Source: Amycolatopsis cihanbeyliensis (GTDB lineage Bacteria; Actinomycetota; Actinomycetes; Mycobacteriales; Pseudonocardiaceae). Taken from it: a stretch of DNA of 64,000 nt. The first letter of the stretch is position 1, and each line of letters opens with the position of its first letter. The translations under genes were made by a program, and so were the position numbers. Under the pieces are notes generated by a model. It saw nothing but the letters and a program-made list of their open reading frames with translations, was not told the origin of the DNA and did not search any database. Positions 24,017 through 32,506 of the stretch are shown here, piece by piece. The DNA lies in contig NZ_VFML01000001.1 of assembly GCF_006715045.1 (NCBI RefSeq), positions 5,614,001 to 5,678,000 on the forward strand, read 5' to 3'.

Positions 24017-25912
24017 ATGGACATGGAAACCACCGCATGGATGTCGCTCTACCATTCCATGCACGCACAGCAGGACCGGCGGCCGTTCTCCAAACAGACC
24101 CTGCGCCGGATCGGCGGGTTCGCCCAGCCGCATCGCAAGAAGCTCGGCTGGTTCCTGGTGCTCAGCGTCGCCATGGCGTTCCTCGCGGTCGCCACACCGG
24201 TGCTCGCGGGCCAGGTGGTGGACGCCATCGTCGGGGATGCGCAGACCAGCGTGGTGGTCGGGATCGCCGTGCTGATCGCCGCGATCGCGCTGGCCGAGGC
24301 AGGGATCGGGCTGCTGAACCGTTGGCTGTCCGCGCGGATCGGTGAGGGGCTGATCGTCGACCTGCGTACCTCCGTGTTCGACCACGTACAGCGGATGCCG
24401 GTCGCCTTCTTCACCCGTACCCGCACCGGTGCGCTGGTCAGCAGGCTGAACAACGATGTGATCGGCGCGCAGCGGGCGTTCAGCGACACGCTGTCCGGGG
24501 TGGTCAGCAACCTGGTGATGCTGGTGCTCACCGGCGTGGTGATGCTCGGGATCTCCTGGCAGGTCACCCTGCTCGCGCTGGCGATGCTCCCCCTGTTCGT
24601 GTACCCGGCGCGGCGGATGGGCACCAGGCTGGCCCGGCTGGAGCGCGAGGCGGCCAACCACGATGCCGCGATGGGCACCCAGATGACCGAGCGGTTCTCC
24701 GCCCCGGGCGCGACCCTGGTGAAGCTGTTCGGCAAGCCCGAGCGGGAGTCGGCCGCGTTCGCCACCAGGGCCCGCCGGGTGCGGGACATCGGGGTGCGCA
24801 CCGCGATGGTGCAGCACGTCTTCATCACGGCGCTCACTCTGGTCTCGGCGTTGGCCTTGGCGCTGGTGTACGGGTTCGGCGGGTACTACGCGCTGGTGGG
24901 GGAGCTGGACGCAGGCTCGGTCGTGGCCCTGGCCATGCTGCTGACCCGGCTGTACGCCCCGCTGACCGCGCTGGCCAGCGCCCGGGTCGAGGTGATGAGC
25001 GCGCTGGTGAGCTTCTCCCGCGTGTTCGAGGTGCTGGACCTGAAGCCGCTGGTGGCCGAGAAGCCAGAACCCAAGCCCGTGCCGGACGGCGGGATCTCGG
25101 TGGAGTTCGAGGGAGTGCGCTTCGCCTACCCCTCGGCGGACAAGGTGTCGCTGGCCTCGCTGGAGGAGGTCGCCACCCTGGACAACCGGGGCGGGGTGGA
25201 CGTGCTGCACGAGGTGTCCTTCCGCGCGGAGCCGGGGCAGATGGTGGCGCTGGTCGGCTCCAGCGGTGCGGGCAAGTCGACCATCGCGCAGCTGGTACCG
25301 CGGCTGTACGACGTGGACGAGGGCACCATTCGACTGTCCGGTGTGGACGTACGGGACCTTTCCCTGCAATCGATCAGGGACACGATCGGCATGGTGACCC
25401 AGGACGGGCACCTGTTCCACGATTCCGTGCGGGAGAACCTGTTGCTCGCCCGCCCCGAGGCGTCCGAGGAGGACCTGTGGGAGGTGCTGCGCAGGGCGCG
25501 GTTGGACGGCCTGATCGCCGGCCTGCCGGAGGGGCTGGACACTATCGTCGGCGAGCGTGGCTACCGGCTCTCCGGTGGCGAGCGGCAACGGCTGACGATC
25601 GCGCGCCTGCTGCTGGCCCGGCAGCGGGTGGTGATCCTGGACGAGGCGACCGCGCACCTGGACTCCACCTCGGAGGCCGCCGTGCAGGAGGCGCTGACCG
25701 AGGCGCTGGAGGGTCGGACCGCCGTGGTGATCGCGCACCGGCTGTCCACCGTGCGGGCGGCGGACCAGATCCTGGTGGTCGAGGCGGGACACATCGTGGA
25801 GCGGGGCACGCATGAGGAACTGCTCGCGGCCGGTGGCCGGTACGAGGAGCTGTACCGCACCCAGTTCGAGCAGCCGGGAACCGCGGAACCCGCTCCGGTG
25901 GCGAGCGCGTAA
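24017..25912 (+). CDS. ABC transporter, fused permease and ATPase (multidrug-exporter type)
   Basis: A 631-residue half-transporter. Six membrane helices occupy about residues 35-320. The ATPase domain from about 360 has Walker A GSSGAGKST, Q-loop GMVTQDGHLF, signature LSGGERQRLTIARLLL, Walker B RVVILDEATAHLD and VIAHRLSTVR. An insert of about 20 residues follows RFAYPSADKVSLASLEEV. ATG 24017 is preferred; the frame is open 28 codons upstream but those residues are Arg-rich and unlike the family. It is separated from the lasso LuxR gene by its own promoter, so it is probably not part of the cluster. Confidence 0.88.
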   Translation: MDMETTAWMSLYHSMHAQQDRRPFSKQTLRRIGGFAQPHRKKLGWFLVLSVAMAFLAVATPVLAGQVVDAIVGDAQTSVVVGIAVLIAAIALAEAGIGLLNRWLSARIGEGLIVDLRTSVFDHVQRMPVAFFTRTRTGALVSRLNNDVIGAQRAFSDTLSGVVSNLVMLVLTGVVMLGISWQVTLLALAMLPLFVYPARRMGTRLARLEREAANHDAAMGTQMTERFSAPGATLVKLFGKPERESAAFATRARRVRDIGVRTAMVQHVFITALTLVSALALALVYGFGGYYALVGELDAGSVVALAMLLTRLYAPLTALASARVEVMSALVSFSRVFEVLDLKPLVAEKPEPKPVPDGGISVEFEGVRFAYPSADKVSLASLEEVATLDNRGGVDVLHEVSFRAEPGQMVALVGSSGAGKSTIAQLVPRLYDVDEGTIRLSGVDVRDLSLQSIRDTIGMVTQDGHLFHDSVRENLLLARPEASEEDLWEVLRRARLDGLIAGLPEGLDTIVGERGYRLSGGERQRLTIARLLLARQRVVILDEATAHLDSTSEAAVQEALTEALEGRTAVVIAHRLSTVRAADQILVVEAGHIVERGTHEELLAAGGRYEELYRTQFEQPGTAEPAPVASA

Positions 25913-25925
25913 CCTGTAGCGTATG

Positions 25926-25938
25926 CTGTACGGTACAG
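25926..25938. promoter_or_regulatory. Palindromic site before the NTF2-like gene
   Basis: CTGTAC-G-GTACAG is a perfect 6+1+6 palindrome, directly after a TATGCT (-10-like) element and 30 bp before the GTG start. It has the form of a TetR-type operator. No regulator gene is adjacent. Confidence 0.45.
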
Positions 25939-25968
25939 TCGAAATTACCGTGAGGCGAGGAGCCGCCC

Positions 25969-26403
25969 GTGACCGAACAGTCCACCCTTCCCACCGGCAG
26001 CGCGGGGTTCGTTCCCACCGACGAGGACATCCGGAGCGTCCTGGACTGGTTCGCCGCCTATGACGCGGCGGCCACCGAGGGGGATGTGGCGGCCATGGCC
26101 GATATGGCGCTCTTCCCGATCAACGTGGTGACCAACGACGGGGGCGGTGACGGCTCGGCCGAGTCCTGGGATCGGGAGCGGTTCCTGGCTCGCATGGAAG
26201 AGATGAGTGGCTCCGGGGATGTCTCGATGGAGTCCACCCGTACCCCGGTCTTCCTCACCAGGGATCTGGTGTTCGTGGTCACCGATGCCCGGATCACGGT
26301 CGGCGGCCACACCACGGAGGTCCGCTACGGGGACCTGCTGGTGAAGGCGGACGGCCGGTGGGTGTTCCAGACCATGGTGCAGGGCGGCTGGGGCGCGAAC
26401 TGA
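25969..26403 (+). CDS. NTF2-like / SnoaL-fold protein
   Basis: A 144-residue small alpha+beta protein with an N-terminal helix (TDEDIRSVLDWFAAYDAAATEGDVAAMADMALFPINVVT) and strands ending VKADGRWVFQTMVQGGWG, typical of the NTF2/SnoaL-like superfamily. No catalytic residues can be assigned; members include isomerases, cyclases and binding proteins. It starts at a GTG with a good GCGAGGAG site. It stands alone, with a palindromic site in its promoter, and is convergent with the SGNH hydrolase gene. Confidence 0.7.
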   Translation: MTEQSTLPTGSAGFVPTDEDIRSVLDWFAAYDAAATEGDVAAMADMALFPINVVTNDGGGDGSAESWDRERFLARMEEMSGSGDVSMESTRTPVFLTRDLVFVVTDARITVGGHTTEVRYGDLLVKADGRWVFQTMVQGGWGAN

Positions 26404-26419
26404 GCTGCTCGCGCCCGGC

Positions 26420-27193
26420 TCACCGGGTCGTGACCGGCAGCAGTTCGGGGCGCTTGGGTAGGAAGCCGTCGCCGGGGGACCGGCCGATGATCCGGTTGCG
26501 CAGCCGGGTCCGGGCCGCGGGCAGTACCTCGCGCAGCAGCCAGTCGGCCTGCGCACGCGGCCCTGGCCTGGCGGGTGCGCCGGCCAGCGGGTCCAGCCAC
26601 GGTCGCGCGTAGGGCAGGCCGAGGCGGTCCAGCACGTGCGCGGCCACCCGCCGGTGCCCGTGCTCGCCGAGGTGCAGCCGGTCCCGGCCGAAGTACCGCA
26701 GGTCCCTGGCCGCCTGGTCCGGCCACAGGTCCACCAGTATCGCACCGTAGGTCCCGGCGGCGGCGCGAATGGCCTCGTTGAGTGCCTCGATGCGCGGGCG
26801 CAGCCGCCGGCCGAACGGCATCCGGTCGGAGATGTCGCTGAGTGTAAAGGTGACCACGGTGGGTGCGGAGTCGGCCAGCCTGCGCACCGCGGTGTCCACC
26901 CGTGCGGCCACGGTGGTCGCGTTCCAGCCAGGGGTCAGCACGTCGTTGCCACCACCGAACAGGGCGGCCAGGTCGGGGCGCAGCCGCTCGGCGTCCGGGA
27001 GCTGCTCGGTACTGATCTGGTCCAGCCTGCGACCCCGCACGGCGAGGTTGGCGTAACGAACGGCCCGGTTGTGTTCGGCGAGCCCGTCCGCGACCAGGTC
27101 GGCCCAGCCCCGGTACTGCCCGCCGCCCGGGTAGGGGTCGTCCAGCCCCTCGGCGCAACTGTCCCCGACCACGACGAACCGTTCGTAGCTCAT
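26420..27193 (-). CDS. SGNH/GDSL-type esterase
   Basis: A 257-residue SGNH hydrolase. Block I (VVVGDSCAEGLDD) carries the nucleophile Ser near residue 12. LFGGGNDVL (block III, Asn) is near 82 and DRLHLGEHGHR (block V, Asp and His) near 173. It is probably a cytosolic acyl esterase or lipase, since no signal peptide is present. It is divergent from the MOSC gene and 16 bp from the convergent NTF2-like gene. Confidence 0.87.
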   Translation of the reverse strand: MSYERFVVVGDSCAEGLDDPYPGGGQYRGWADLVADGLAEHNRAVRYANLAVRGRRLDQISTEQLPDAERLRPDLAALFGGGNDVLTPGWNATTVAARVDTAVRRLADSAPTVVTFTLSDISDRMPFGRRLRPRIEALNEAIRAAAGTYGAILVDLWPDQAARDLRYFGRDRLHLGEHGHRRVAAHVLDRLGLPYARPWLDPLAGAPARPGPRAQADWLLREVLPAARTRLRNRIIGRSPGDGFLPKRPELLPVTTR

Positions 27194-27298
27194 TCAGGAT
27201 TCCTTCACCGCTGATTCACCAGGTAGCTACTGTTTAGCAAATCCCGAGCGAGGGGTCCACGTCCCGAACAGAACGAACGATCGTGCTATAACGTCGCC

Positions 27299-27973
27299 GT
27301 GGAGCTGACCGTTTCCGGTGTTTACACCGGTGAGCCCAGCGTGCTCGGTACCCGGCGGGACGGGGACGTGTACAGCGCGATCAGCAAGGCCAGGGTCATC
27401 GAACCGGAGATCGGGTTGGGCCCCGCCAACCTGGACGGCGATCGGCAGGCCGACCAGCGCGTGCACGGCGGGCCGGACAAGGCCGTGTACGCCTATCCCG
27501 TCGAGCACTACCGTGCCTGGGCGGCGAACGGTTTCGCGCTGGAGGCCGGTTCGGTGGGGGAGAACCTCTCGATCGCCGGTGCGGACGAGCAGCGGGTGCG
27601 GATCGGCGACGTGTGGGAGTGGGGCACCGCGCTGCTGCGGGTGAGCCAGCCGCGCACCCCCTGCTACAAGCTCGGCATGAAAGCCGGGCGTAAGGACGTG
27701 CTCACCGCGATGATCGACTCCGGGCGTTGCGGCTGGTACCTGGGCGTGGTTCGCCCCGGCCTGGTACCCACCTCGGGCCCGATCCGGCTGGTGGAGCGGG
27801 ACCTGAGCAGCCCCACCGTCGCCGAGGTCTTCCTGCTCACCTTCGCCTCCCCGGCCACGCTGGACGAGCCGCGCGGGCAGGCCTGTCGCGAGCTCGCCGA
27901 ACGGGTGCTCGCGGCGCCCTGGCTCGCCGAGCGGTACCGCGCCACGCTGCGCAGGAAACTCGGCGGCGAATGA
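27299..27973 (+). CDS. MOSC domain protein (YiiM-like)
   Basis: A 224-residue protein with the MOSC beta-fold: HGGPDKAVYAYPVEHY near residue 60, GENLSIAG near 85 and the conserved Cys in RTPCYKLGMKAGRK near 122. Members bind molybdenum cofactor; YiiM-type proteins reduce N-hydroxylated compounds. It starts at a GTG in a 105-bp divergent region shared with the SGNH gene. A dispersed repeat and a terminator hairpin follow. Confidence 0.85.
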   Translation: MELTVSGVYTGEPSVLGTRRDGDVYSAISKARVIEPEIGLGPANLDGDRQADQRVHGGPDKAVYAYPVEHYRAWAANGFALEAGSVGENLSIAGADEQRVRIGDVWEWGTALLRVSQPRTPCYKLGMKAGRKDVLTAMIDSGRCGWYLGVVRPGLVPTSGPIRLVERDLSSPTVAEVFLLTFASPATLDEPRGQACRELAERVLAAPWLAERYRATLRRKLGGE

Positions 27974-28011
27974 CCGGAAACGGACCGAAAAAGGGCTGTG
28001 TCTTATTCCAT

Positions 28012-28120
28012 AGTCGGGCTATTCAGATCCGCAGTATGCCTCGCCAGCGTCGTGGCCTGCAACGACCGCTCGCACGGGCCTGGCGGCCCGCGGTCGCTGG
28101 GTCGTTCTGAACAGCCCTCC
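28012..28120 (-). repeat. Dispersed intergenic repeat, short copy
   Basis: The reverse complement of 28012-28120 matches 56850-57006. A 45-base block (28076-28120) agrees at 42 positions, with 32 identical in a row. A second block GGTCGTTGCAG (28057-28067) and a third near 28014-28032 (19 bases, three differences) follow in the same order. This copy lacks about 50 bases present between blocks one and two of the other copy. No ORF is shared. Confidence 0.8.
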
Positions 28121-28155
28121 TGGGCCACCTCGACTCGGGGATCGAGGTGGCCCAG
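28120..28155. terminator. Bidirectional hairpin terminator
   Basis: A perfect 14-bp stem (28120-28133 with 28142-28155) closes an 8-base loop. It sits between the convergent MOSC and hexosaminidase genes, directly abutting the end of the dispersed repeat. Confidence 0.7.
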
Positions 28156-28187
28156 TTACTCGGCGGATTCCTACTTCCGCACGGCGA

Positions 28188-29795
28188 TCACTTCCAGGGC
28201 ACCAGTGGCGAGCGGTAGAAGTTGACGCCCCGCAGTTCCCAGCGCGGACCGTGCGCGGCGAGCCGCTCCCGGAACGACTCCCAGTCGTGCGTGGCCCGTG
28301 GCGACCAGCCGTTCTCCGCGATGGCCGGAAGCCGGGGGAACGCCATGAACTCGATGTCGTCGAGCGTGCGCAGGGTCTCCGACCACAGCGGAGCCTCGAC
28401 ACCGAGAACCGCGCTCTCCGGCACATCCTTGATGTGCGTGCCGGGATCCCAGTCGTAGGCGTCGTCCACCTCGGTGAAGCCGGCCCAGCTCAGACCCAAC
28501 TCGGTGTTCTCGTCGTACTTCATGTCCAGGTACGCCTTGGTGGCGGGGGAGAGCAGGATCTTGTTGCCCCGCGCGGCGGCCTCGGCCACATCGGCGTCCT
28601 CACCATCGGTGTCCCAGAACTGCGGCACCGCCGAGGTCGGCGGGTCCACCTGGGCGATCTCGTCCCAGCCGGAGATCCTCTTGCCGTACTTGCCGACCAT
28701 CGGCAGCACCCGGTCCATGAAGGTGCGGTACTCCTCGTCGGTGGTGGCGTGTGCCTCGTCGCCACCGATGTGCAGGTACGGCCCCGGGGTCATCGCGGCG
28801 ACCTCGCGGATCACGTCCTCCACGAACTCGTAGGTGATCTCCTTGTCGATGCACAGCGAGCTGTAGCCGACCTCGATGTCCGTCCGCGGCGGCGGTGCGA
28901 CGCCGTCGCAGTTCAGTTCGGCGTAGGTGGACAGCGCGGCGTTCGTGTGCCCCGGCATGTCGATCTCCGGGACGATGGTGACGTGCCGCGCGGCGGCGTA
29001 GCGGTTCAGCTCGGCGTACTCGGCCTTGGTCAGGTAGCCGCCGCCTTCCCCGTCCACCCCGGTGCCCGGGCCACCGCCGACCGTGGTGAGCTCGGGCCAG
29101 CTGTCGATCTGGATCCGCCAGCCCTGGTCGTCGGTGAGGTGCAGGTGCAGGTAGTTCACCTTGTACGCGGCGATCTCGTCGATGTATGCCTTGACCTCGT
29201 CCACGTCGTGGAAGTGGCGGGCGAGGTCGAGCATCGCGCCGCGGTAGCCGAACCGCGGGTAGTCCAGGATGCTGCCGCCGGGAACGGTCCAGATCCGCCG
29301 CTGCGGCTCGTTCGCCTCGATCTGGGCCGGGAGCAACTGGCGCAGGGTCTGCACACCGGCGAACAGCCCGTCGCCGGTGTTCGCCCGGATCCGCACGCCC
29401 TTGCGCGTGACATCGAGCTGGTAACCCTGCTCACCGACGCGCTCGTCGGCCTTCCCCAGTGACAGCGAGATGTTCGGCAGGAACGAGTGCCGGGTCGAGA
29501 CGACCGGGAGCGGATACCCGGTGGCCGGTCGCAGCTGCTCGGCGAGGTACTTGCCGACCTGCTTGGCCTCCGCGGACCCCGGCTGGGTACGGATGAACGT
29601 GAACGGGCTGAGCCAGAACTTCTCCTTCGGGTCGGGCTCGGCTTCGACCGGCGCCGGGATCACCTTGTCGAAACCGTGCTGGCCGCCGCTCGGCACCGCC
29701 GGTTCGGCGGCTGCCGTCCCGGCGGACATGCCCACCGCGGGCAGGCAGAGCACCGCCGCGGCAAGCATGGTGGTCAAGGGCTTGCGCTTGCGCAC
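28188..29795 (-). CDS. Secreted beta-N-acetylhexosaminidase (GH20)
   Basis: A 535-residue enzyme. A signal peptide (VRKRKPLTTMLAAAVLCL, cleaved near AGTAAA) is followed by a GH20b domain and the catalytic TIM barrel from about residue 180. Landmarks are HFHDVDEVKAYIDEIAAYK, HLHLTDDQGWRI and the catalytic Asp-Glu pair in LHIGGDEAHAT near 345. It would release terminal GlcNAc from chitin or peptidoglycan fragments outside the cell. GTG 29795 is chosen because GGAGG stands six bases upstream; an ATG eight codons earlier lacks this. A dre-like site lies 36-51 bp upstream, suggesting GlcNAc-responsive DasR control. Confidence 0.92.
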   Translation of the reverse strand: MRKRKPLTTMLAAAVLCLPAVGMSAGTAAAEPAVPSGGQHGFDKVIPAPVEAEPDPKEKFWLSPFTFIRTQPGSAEAKQVGKYLAEQLRPATGYPLPVVSTRHSFLPNISLSLGKADERVGEQGYQLDVTRKGVRIRANTGDGLFAGVQTLRQLLPAQIEANEPQRRIWTVPGGSILDYPRFGYRGAMLDLARHFHDVDEVKAYIDEIAAYKVNYLHLHLTDDQGWRIQIDSWPELTTVGGGPGTGVDGEGGGYLTKAEYAELNRYAAARHVTIVPEIDMPGHTNAALSTYAELNCDGVAPPPRTDIEVGYSSLCIDKEITYEFVEDVIREVAAMTPGPYLHIGGDEAHATTDEEYRTFMDRVLPMVGKYGKRISGWDEIAQVDPPTSAVPQFWDTDGEDADVAEAAARGNKILLSPATKAYLDMKYDENTELGLSWAGFTEVDDAYDWDPGTHIKDVPESAVLGVEAPLWSETLRTLDDIEFMAFPRLPAIAENGWSPRATHDWESFRERLAAHGPRWELRGVNFYRSPLVPWK

Positions 29796-29830
29796 AGGAC
29801 ACCTCCGATGGGTCGACATATGCGACCCGT

Positions 29831-29846
29831 AAAGGTATAGACCAAT
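29831..29846. promoter_or_regulatory. dre-like site (DasR operator candidate)
   Basis: On the minus strand ATTGGTCTATACCTTT contains TGGTCTATACCT, which matches the DasR core TGGTCTAGACCA at 10 of 12 positions. It is in the promoter position of the GH20 gene, a typical DasR target in streptomycetes. No DasR gene is in the window. Confidence 0.45.
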
Positions 29847-30009
29847 ACTTTCGTCCTAGTCATCCACCGTTCGGAGTAGCTACCCGGGGGAATCCGCTGG
29901 TTACCGGGTGCCGCGTAGCGTCGACCGAAGCGCGTCCAGCATGCCGGGATCCTCGATGGTGGAGGCTACCGGCTCGTCGTTGCCGTCGGCGATCCCGCTC
30001 GGTGGGGTA

Positions 30010-31074
30010 TCAGCGGCGGGTTTCGATCTTCAGGTCGCCCGCGGTCACAGTGCGTATGTGGTCACTGGCGAGCAGGTCGTGCGGGTAGCCAAGGTCGATC
30101 GCACTGACCGTGTCGAGGCGGGCCAGTTGATCGGCGGTGAAGTCGATCTCCAGGGCGCCCAGATTCCCCGCAAGCTGCTCGGGGGTGCGAGCGCCGATGA
30201 CGGGTGCCGTCACGCCCGGGTTCCGCAGGGTCCAGGCCAGCCCGACCTGGGCGGGTGTGCGTCCCACCTCCGCGGCGACCTCCCGCACGACGTCGGCGAT
30301 GGTGAGGGTGCGTTCGGTGACCATGCCCAAGCCGGCGTTGAAGCTCTTGCGGTTGCTTTCACCGGAGTCAGTGCTCGTCGCGGTCAGGTCGGCGCGGCTG
30401 TACTTGCCGGAAAGCACGCCGCCGCCCAGCGGTGAGTACGGGGTCACCCCCAGCCCCATCGCCCGTGCCATCGGGATCAGGTCACGTTCTCCGCCCCGGT
30501 TGATAAGGCTGTATTCGATCTGCAGCGCGACCAGCGGCGACCAGCCGCGCAGGTCGGCGATCGCCTGCATGCGCGAGATCTCCCAGGCCGGAGCGTTGGA
30601 CATCGCCACGTACAGGACCTTGCCCTGCCGGACCAGGTCGTCCAGGCCGCGCAGGATCTCCTCGACCGGTGTCGTGAAGTCCCACACGTGCAGGAAGAGC
30701 AGATCGATGTAGTCCGTGTTCAGCTGCCGCAGGCTGGTCTCCACCGACGCGAGGAGGCTCTTGCGGTGAGCGCCCCCGGAGTTCGGGTCGCCGGGCCGGC
30801 GCAGCGTCGTGTATTTCGTCGCCAGCACCAGGCTCTCGCGGTGGTCGCGGGTGAATTCGCCCAGCATGCGCTCGGAGCTGCCGCCTGTGTAGGTGCTGGC
30901 GGTGTCGATGAAGTTGCCGCCGCGCTCGACGTAGGTGTCGAACAGCTTGCGCGCATCGTCCTGCTCGGCGCCCCAGCCCCACTCGGTGCCGAAGGTCGCC
31001 GTGCCCAGCGCCAGCGGTGAGACCCGCAGCCCGGAGCGGCCCAGCAGCCGGTAGGTGTCGAGGGTGAGCGACAT
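30010..31074 (-). CDS. Aldo/keto reductase
   Basis: A 354-residue NADPH-dependent (beta/alpha)8 reductase. The catalytic tetrad is visible: Asp in NFIDTAS near residue 57, Tyr in TYTGGSSE near 62, Lys in LVLATKYTT near 88 and His in LLFLHVWDF near 129. The NADPH-binding GARTPEQLAGNLGAL is near 312. It resembles YajO/PdxI-type general AKRs; the substrate is unknown. It is divergent from the MmyB-like regulator, which probably controls it. Confidence 0.88.
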   Translation of the reverse strand: MSLTLDTYRLLGRSGLRVSPLALGTATFGTEWGWGAEQDDARKLFDTYVERGGNFIDTASTYTGGSSERMLGEFTRDHRESLVLATKYTTLRRPGDPNSGGAHRKSLLASVETSLRQLNTDYIDLLFLHVWDFTTPVEEILRGLDDLVRQGKVLYVAMSNAPAWEISRMQAIADLRGWSPLVALQIEYSLINRGGERDLIPMARAMGLGVTPYSPLGGGVLSGKYSRADLTATSTDSGESNRKSFNAGLGMVTERTLTIADVVREVAAEVGRTPAQVGLAWTLRNPGVTAPVIGARTPEQLAGNLGALEIDFTADQLARLDTVSAIDLGYPHDLLASDHIRTVTAGDLKIETRR

Positions 31075-31127
31075 CGTGTCCTCCTGTGTTCGTGATCGTC
31101 GTCGAGCACCAGCCTGCGACCACCGTG

Positions 31128-31178
31128 AGCCAGGGGTAAGGGAAGGAAGTTCCTGGGAACACCAGTCCTACCCTGGCT
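31128..31178. promoter_or_regulatory. Inverted repeat in the AKR/regulator divergent promoter
   Basis: AGCCAGGGGTA (31128-31138) and TACCCTGGCT (31169-31178) are inverted with one extra G, about 40 bp apart centre to centre, and flank the start of the regulator gene. Such widely spaced arms suggest two half-sites for the MmyB-like regulator. Confidence 0.45.
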
Positions 31179-31190
31179 GTTGGACCGAAC

Positions 31191-32024
31191 ATGATGACCC
31201 GCAGCGTGGACACGACACAGGAGTTGGCCGCGTTCCTGCGGACCCGGCGCGAACGCCTGGATCCGCAGGATTTCGGCCTGCCGTCGCGTCGCCAGTCCCG
31301 GCGGACCCCGGGATTGCGCCGCGAAGAGGTCGCCGAGCTGGCCGGGGTCAGCATCGATTACATCGTGCGGTTGGAACAGGCCCGCGGGCTGCGGCCCTCA
31401 GCGGAGGTGGTGGAGGCGCTGGCCCGGGCGCTGCGCCTGGTCCCCGACGAGCGCGCCTACCTCTTCGACCTGACACAGCAGCGACCCTGTAACACCGACA
31501 AGCTCGCCACCACTGCGGCGCCCTCGCTGGCCCGGCTGGTCGCCGACCTGTCGCCACTGCCGGCCATGCTGATGAACCACCGCTACGACATCCTGGCCTG
31601 GAACGGCGAAATGGCGAGGCTGCTCCTGGATTTCGACGACCTGCCGGTGTCGCAGCGCAATGCGATGTGGTTATGCCTGATGCGTCCGGAGATGCGCGAT
31701 TTCTATGTCGACCGCGAACGCGTCGTGCGGGAAGGGGTCGCCCACCTGCGCGCCGCGTGGGCCGCGCATCCGGAGGATCAGGCGTTGACCGACCTCATCG
31801 CCGAATTCATCACTCGTGACCAGGAATTCGCGCGATTGTGGGACGAGCGAGACGTCAGGGTCAACGGCCGGGGGCGCAAGGTGATGCGGCATCCTGACGT
31901 CGGTTCGATCGCAGTGCATTTCGAAACGCTTACGCCATTGCAAGATCCGGACCAGGTGTTGGTGATCTACCGCGCCGCGGATGATGAGAGCCAGTCGGCA
32001 TTGGACCGGTTGCCCGCACGGTGA
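31191..32024 (+). CDS. XRE family regulator, MmyB-like
   Basis: A 277-residue protein. The N-terminal helix-turn-helix (TPGLRREEVAELAGVSIDYI, about residues 37-90) and the C-terminal MmyB ligand-binding PAS-like domain (about 110-270, with LMNHRYDILAWNGEMARLL and DPDQVLVIYRA) are the standard arrangement. These regulators are thought to sense a lipid or other small ligand and usually control the adjacent divergent oxidoreductase, here the AKR. Start at ATG 31191 or 31194. Confidence 0.87.
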   Translation: MMTRSVDTTQELAAFLRTRRERLDPQDFGLPSRRQSRRTPGLRREEVAELAGVSIDYIVRLEQARGLRPSAEVVEALARALRLVPDERAYLFDLTQQRPCNTDKLATTAAPSLARLVADLSPLPAMLMNHRYDILAWNGEMARLLLDFDDLPVSQRNAMWLCLMRPEMRDFYVDRERVVREGVAHLRAAWAAHPEDQALTDLIAEFITRDQEFARLWDERDVRVNGRGRKVMRHPDVGSIAVHFETLTPLQDPDQVLVIYRAADDESQSALDRLPAR

Positions 32025-32137
32025 TGTCGAACCACCATGCCACCGAGGACCGTGGTAAGGGCAGGACCGTGCGTCGCGCGAGCTGGGTCACGCCCGCCGA
32101 GGGCACAGTCACCCATGGCTCCATGACGTCCCGCGGA

Positions 32138-32506
32138 TCAGCCAGGTCCGAACAACTGATTCAACTGCTCGCTGATCCGCACCACCGGCTCGCCTGCCTG
32201 GCTGACCTGGGTGAGCAGGCCCTTGACCCGCTCCCACCTGCTCAGCACGGCCGCGGGCTCGACGGCCTCGCCCGCCCGCGCCGCGCGCACGTCCTCGGCG
32301 AGCCCCTCCAGGTGCCGCTCGATGTCCTGCTGCCCGGCCTGCTCGGCCCGCAGCCGGTCGAGCAGGGTCAGCAGCTCCGCGGACGTCTGGTGGACCGTGG
32401 CCCCGCTCATCGGTCCGTGGGTGGTGCCGCCGACGTTGACGGCGCCGTAGTTGTTCCCGGTGATGTTGATCTGGTACCCGGGATTGGCCGGGTTGTCCGA
32501 GGTCAT
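32138..32506 (-). CDS. Hypothetical protein with N-terminal GGTTHGPMSGAT motif
   Basis: A 122-residue soluble protein. Residues 11-36 hold a Gly/Asn-rich strand-forming motif (INITGNNYGAVNVGGTTHGP, then MSGAT). The rest is a charged helical region likely to form a coiled coil (SAELLTLLDRLRAEQAGQQD and following). The same motif ends the protein encoded just upstream, so the two probably assemble through it. The ATG overlaps that gene's stop by 4 bp. I do not recognise the family. Confidence 0.7.
   Translation of the reverse strand: MTSDNPANPGYQINITGNNYGAVNVGGTTHGPMSGATVHQTSAELLTLLDRLRAEQAGQQDIERHLEGLAEDVRAARAGEAVEPAAVLSRWERVKGLLTQVSQAGEPVVRISEQLNQLFGPG
32400..32467 (-). repeat. Duplicated 68-bp coding segment, copy 1
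   Basis: This segment encodes the GGTTHGPMSGAT motif at the N-terminus of the 122-residue protein. It is identical at 60 of 68 positions to 32531-32598 at the 3' end of the adjacent gene, in the same orientation and 131 bp apart. Confidence 0.8.

Noticed and set aside
24017..25912. Second ABC transporter as part of the lasso peptide cluster
   Set aside because: The cluster already has its exporter in the overlapping operon. This gene has its own promoter and the general multidrug exporter form.
29908..30435. Plus-strand ORF over the end of the aldo/keto reductase
   Set aside because: It is antisense to a well-supported gene and has shadow-like composition. The 190 bp between the two minus-strand genes hold only the GH20 promoter region.
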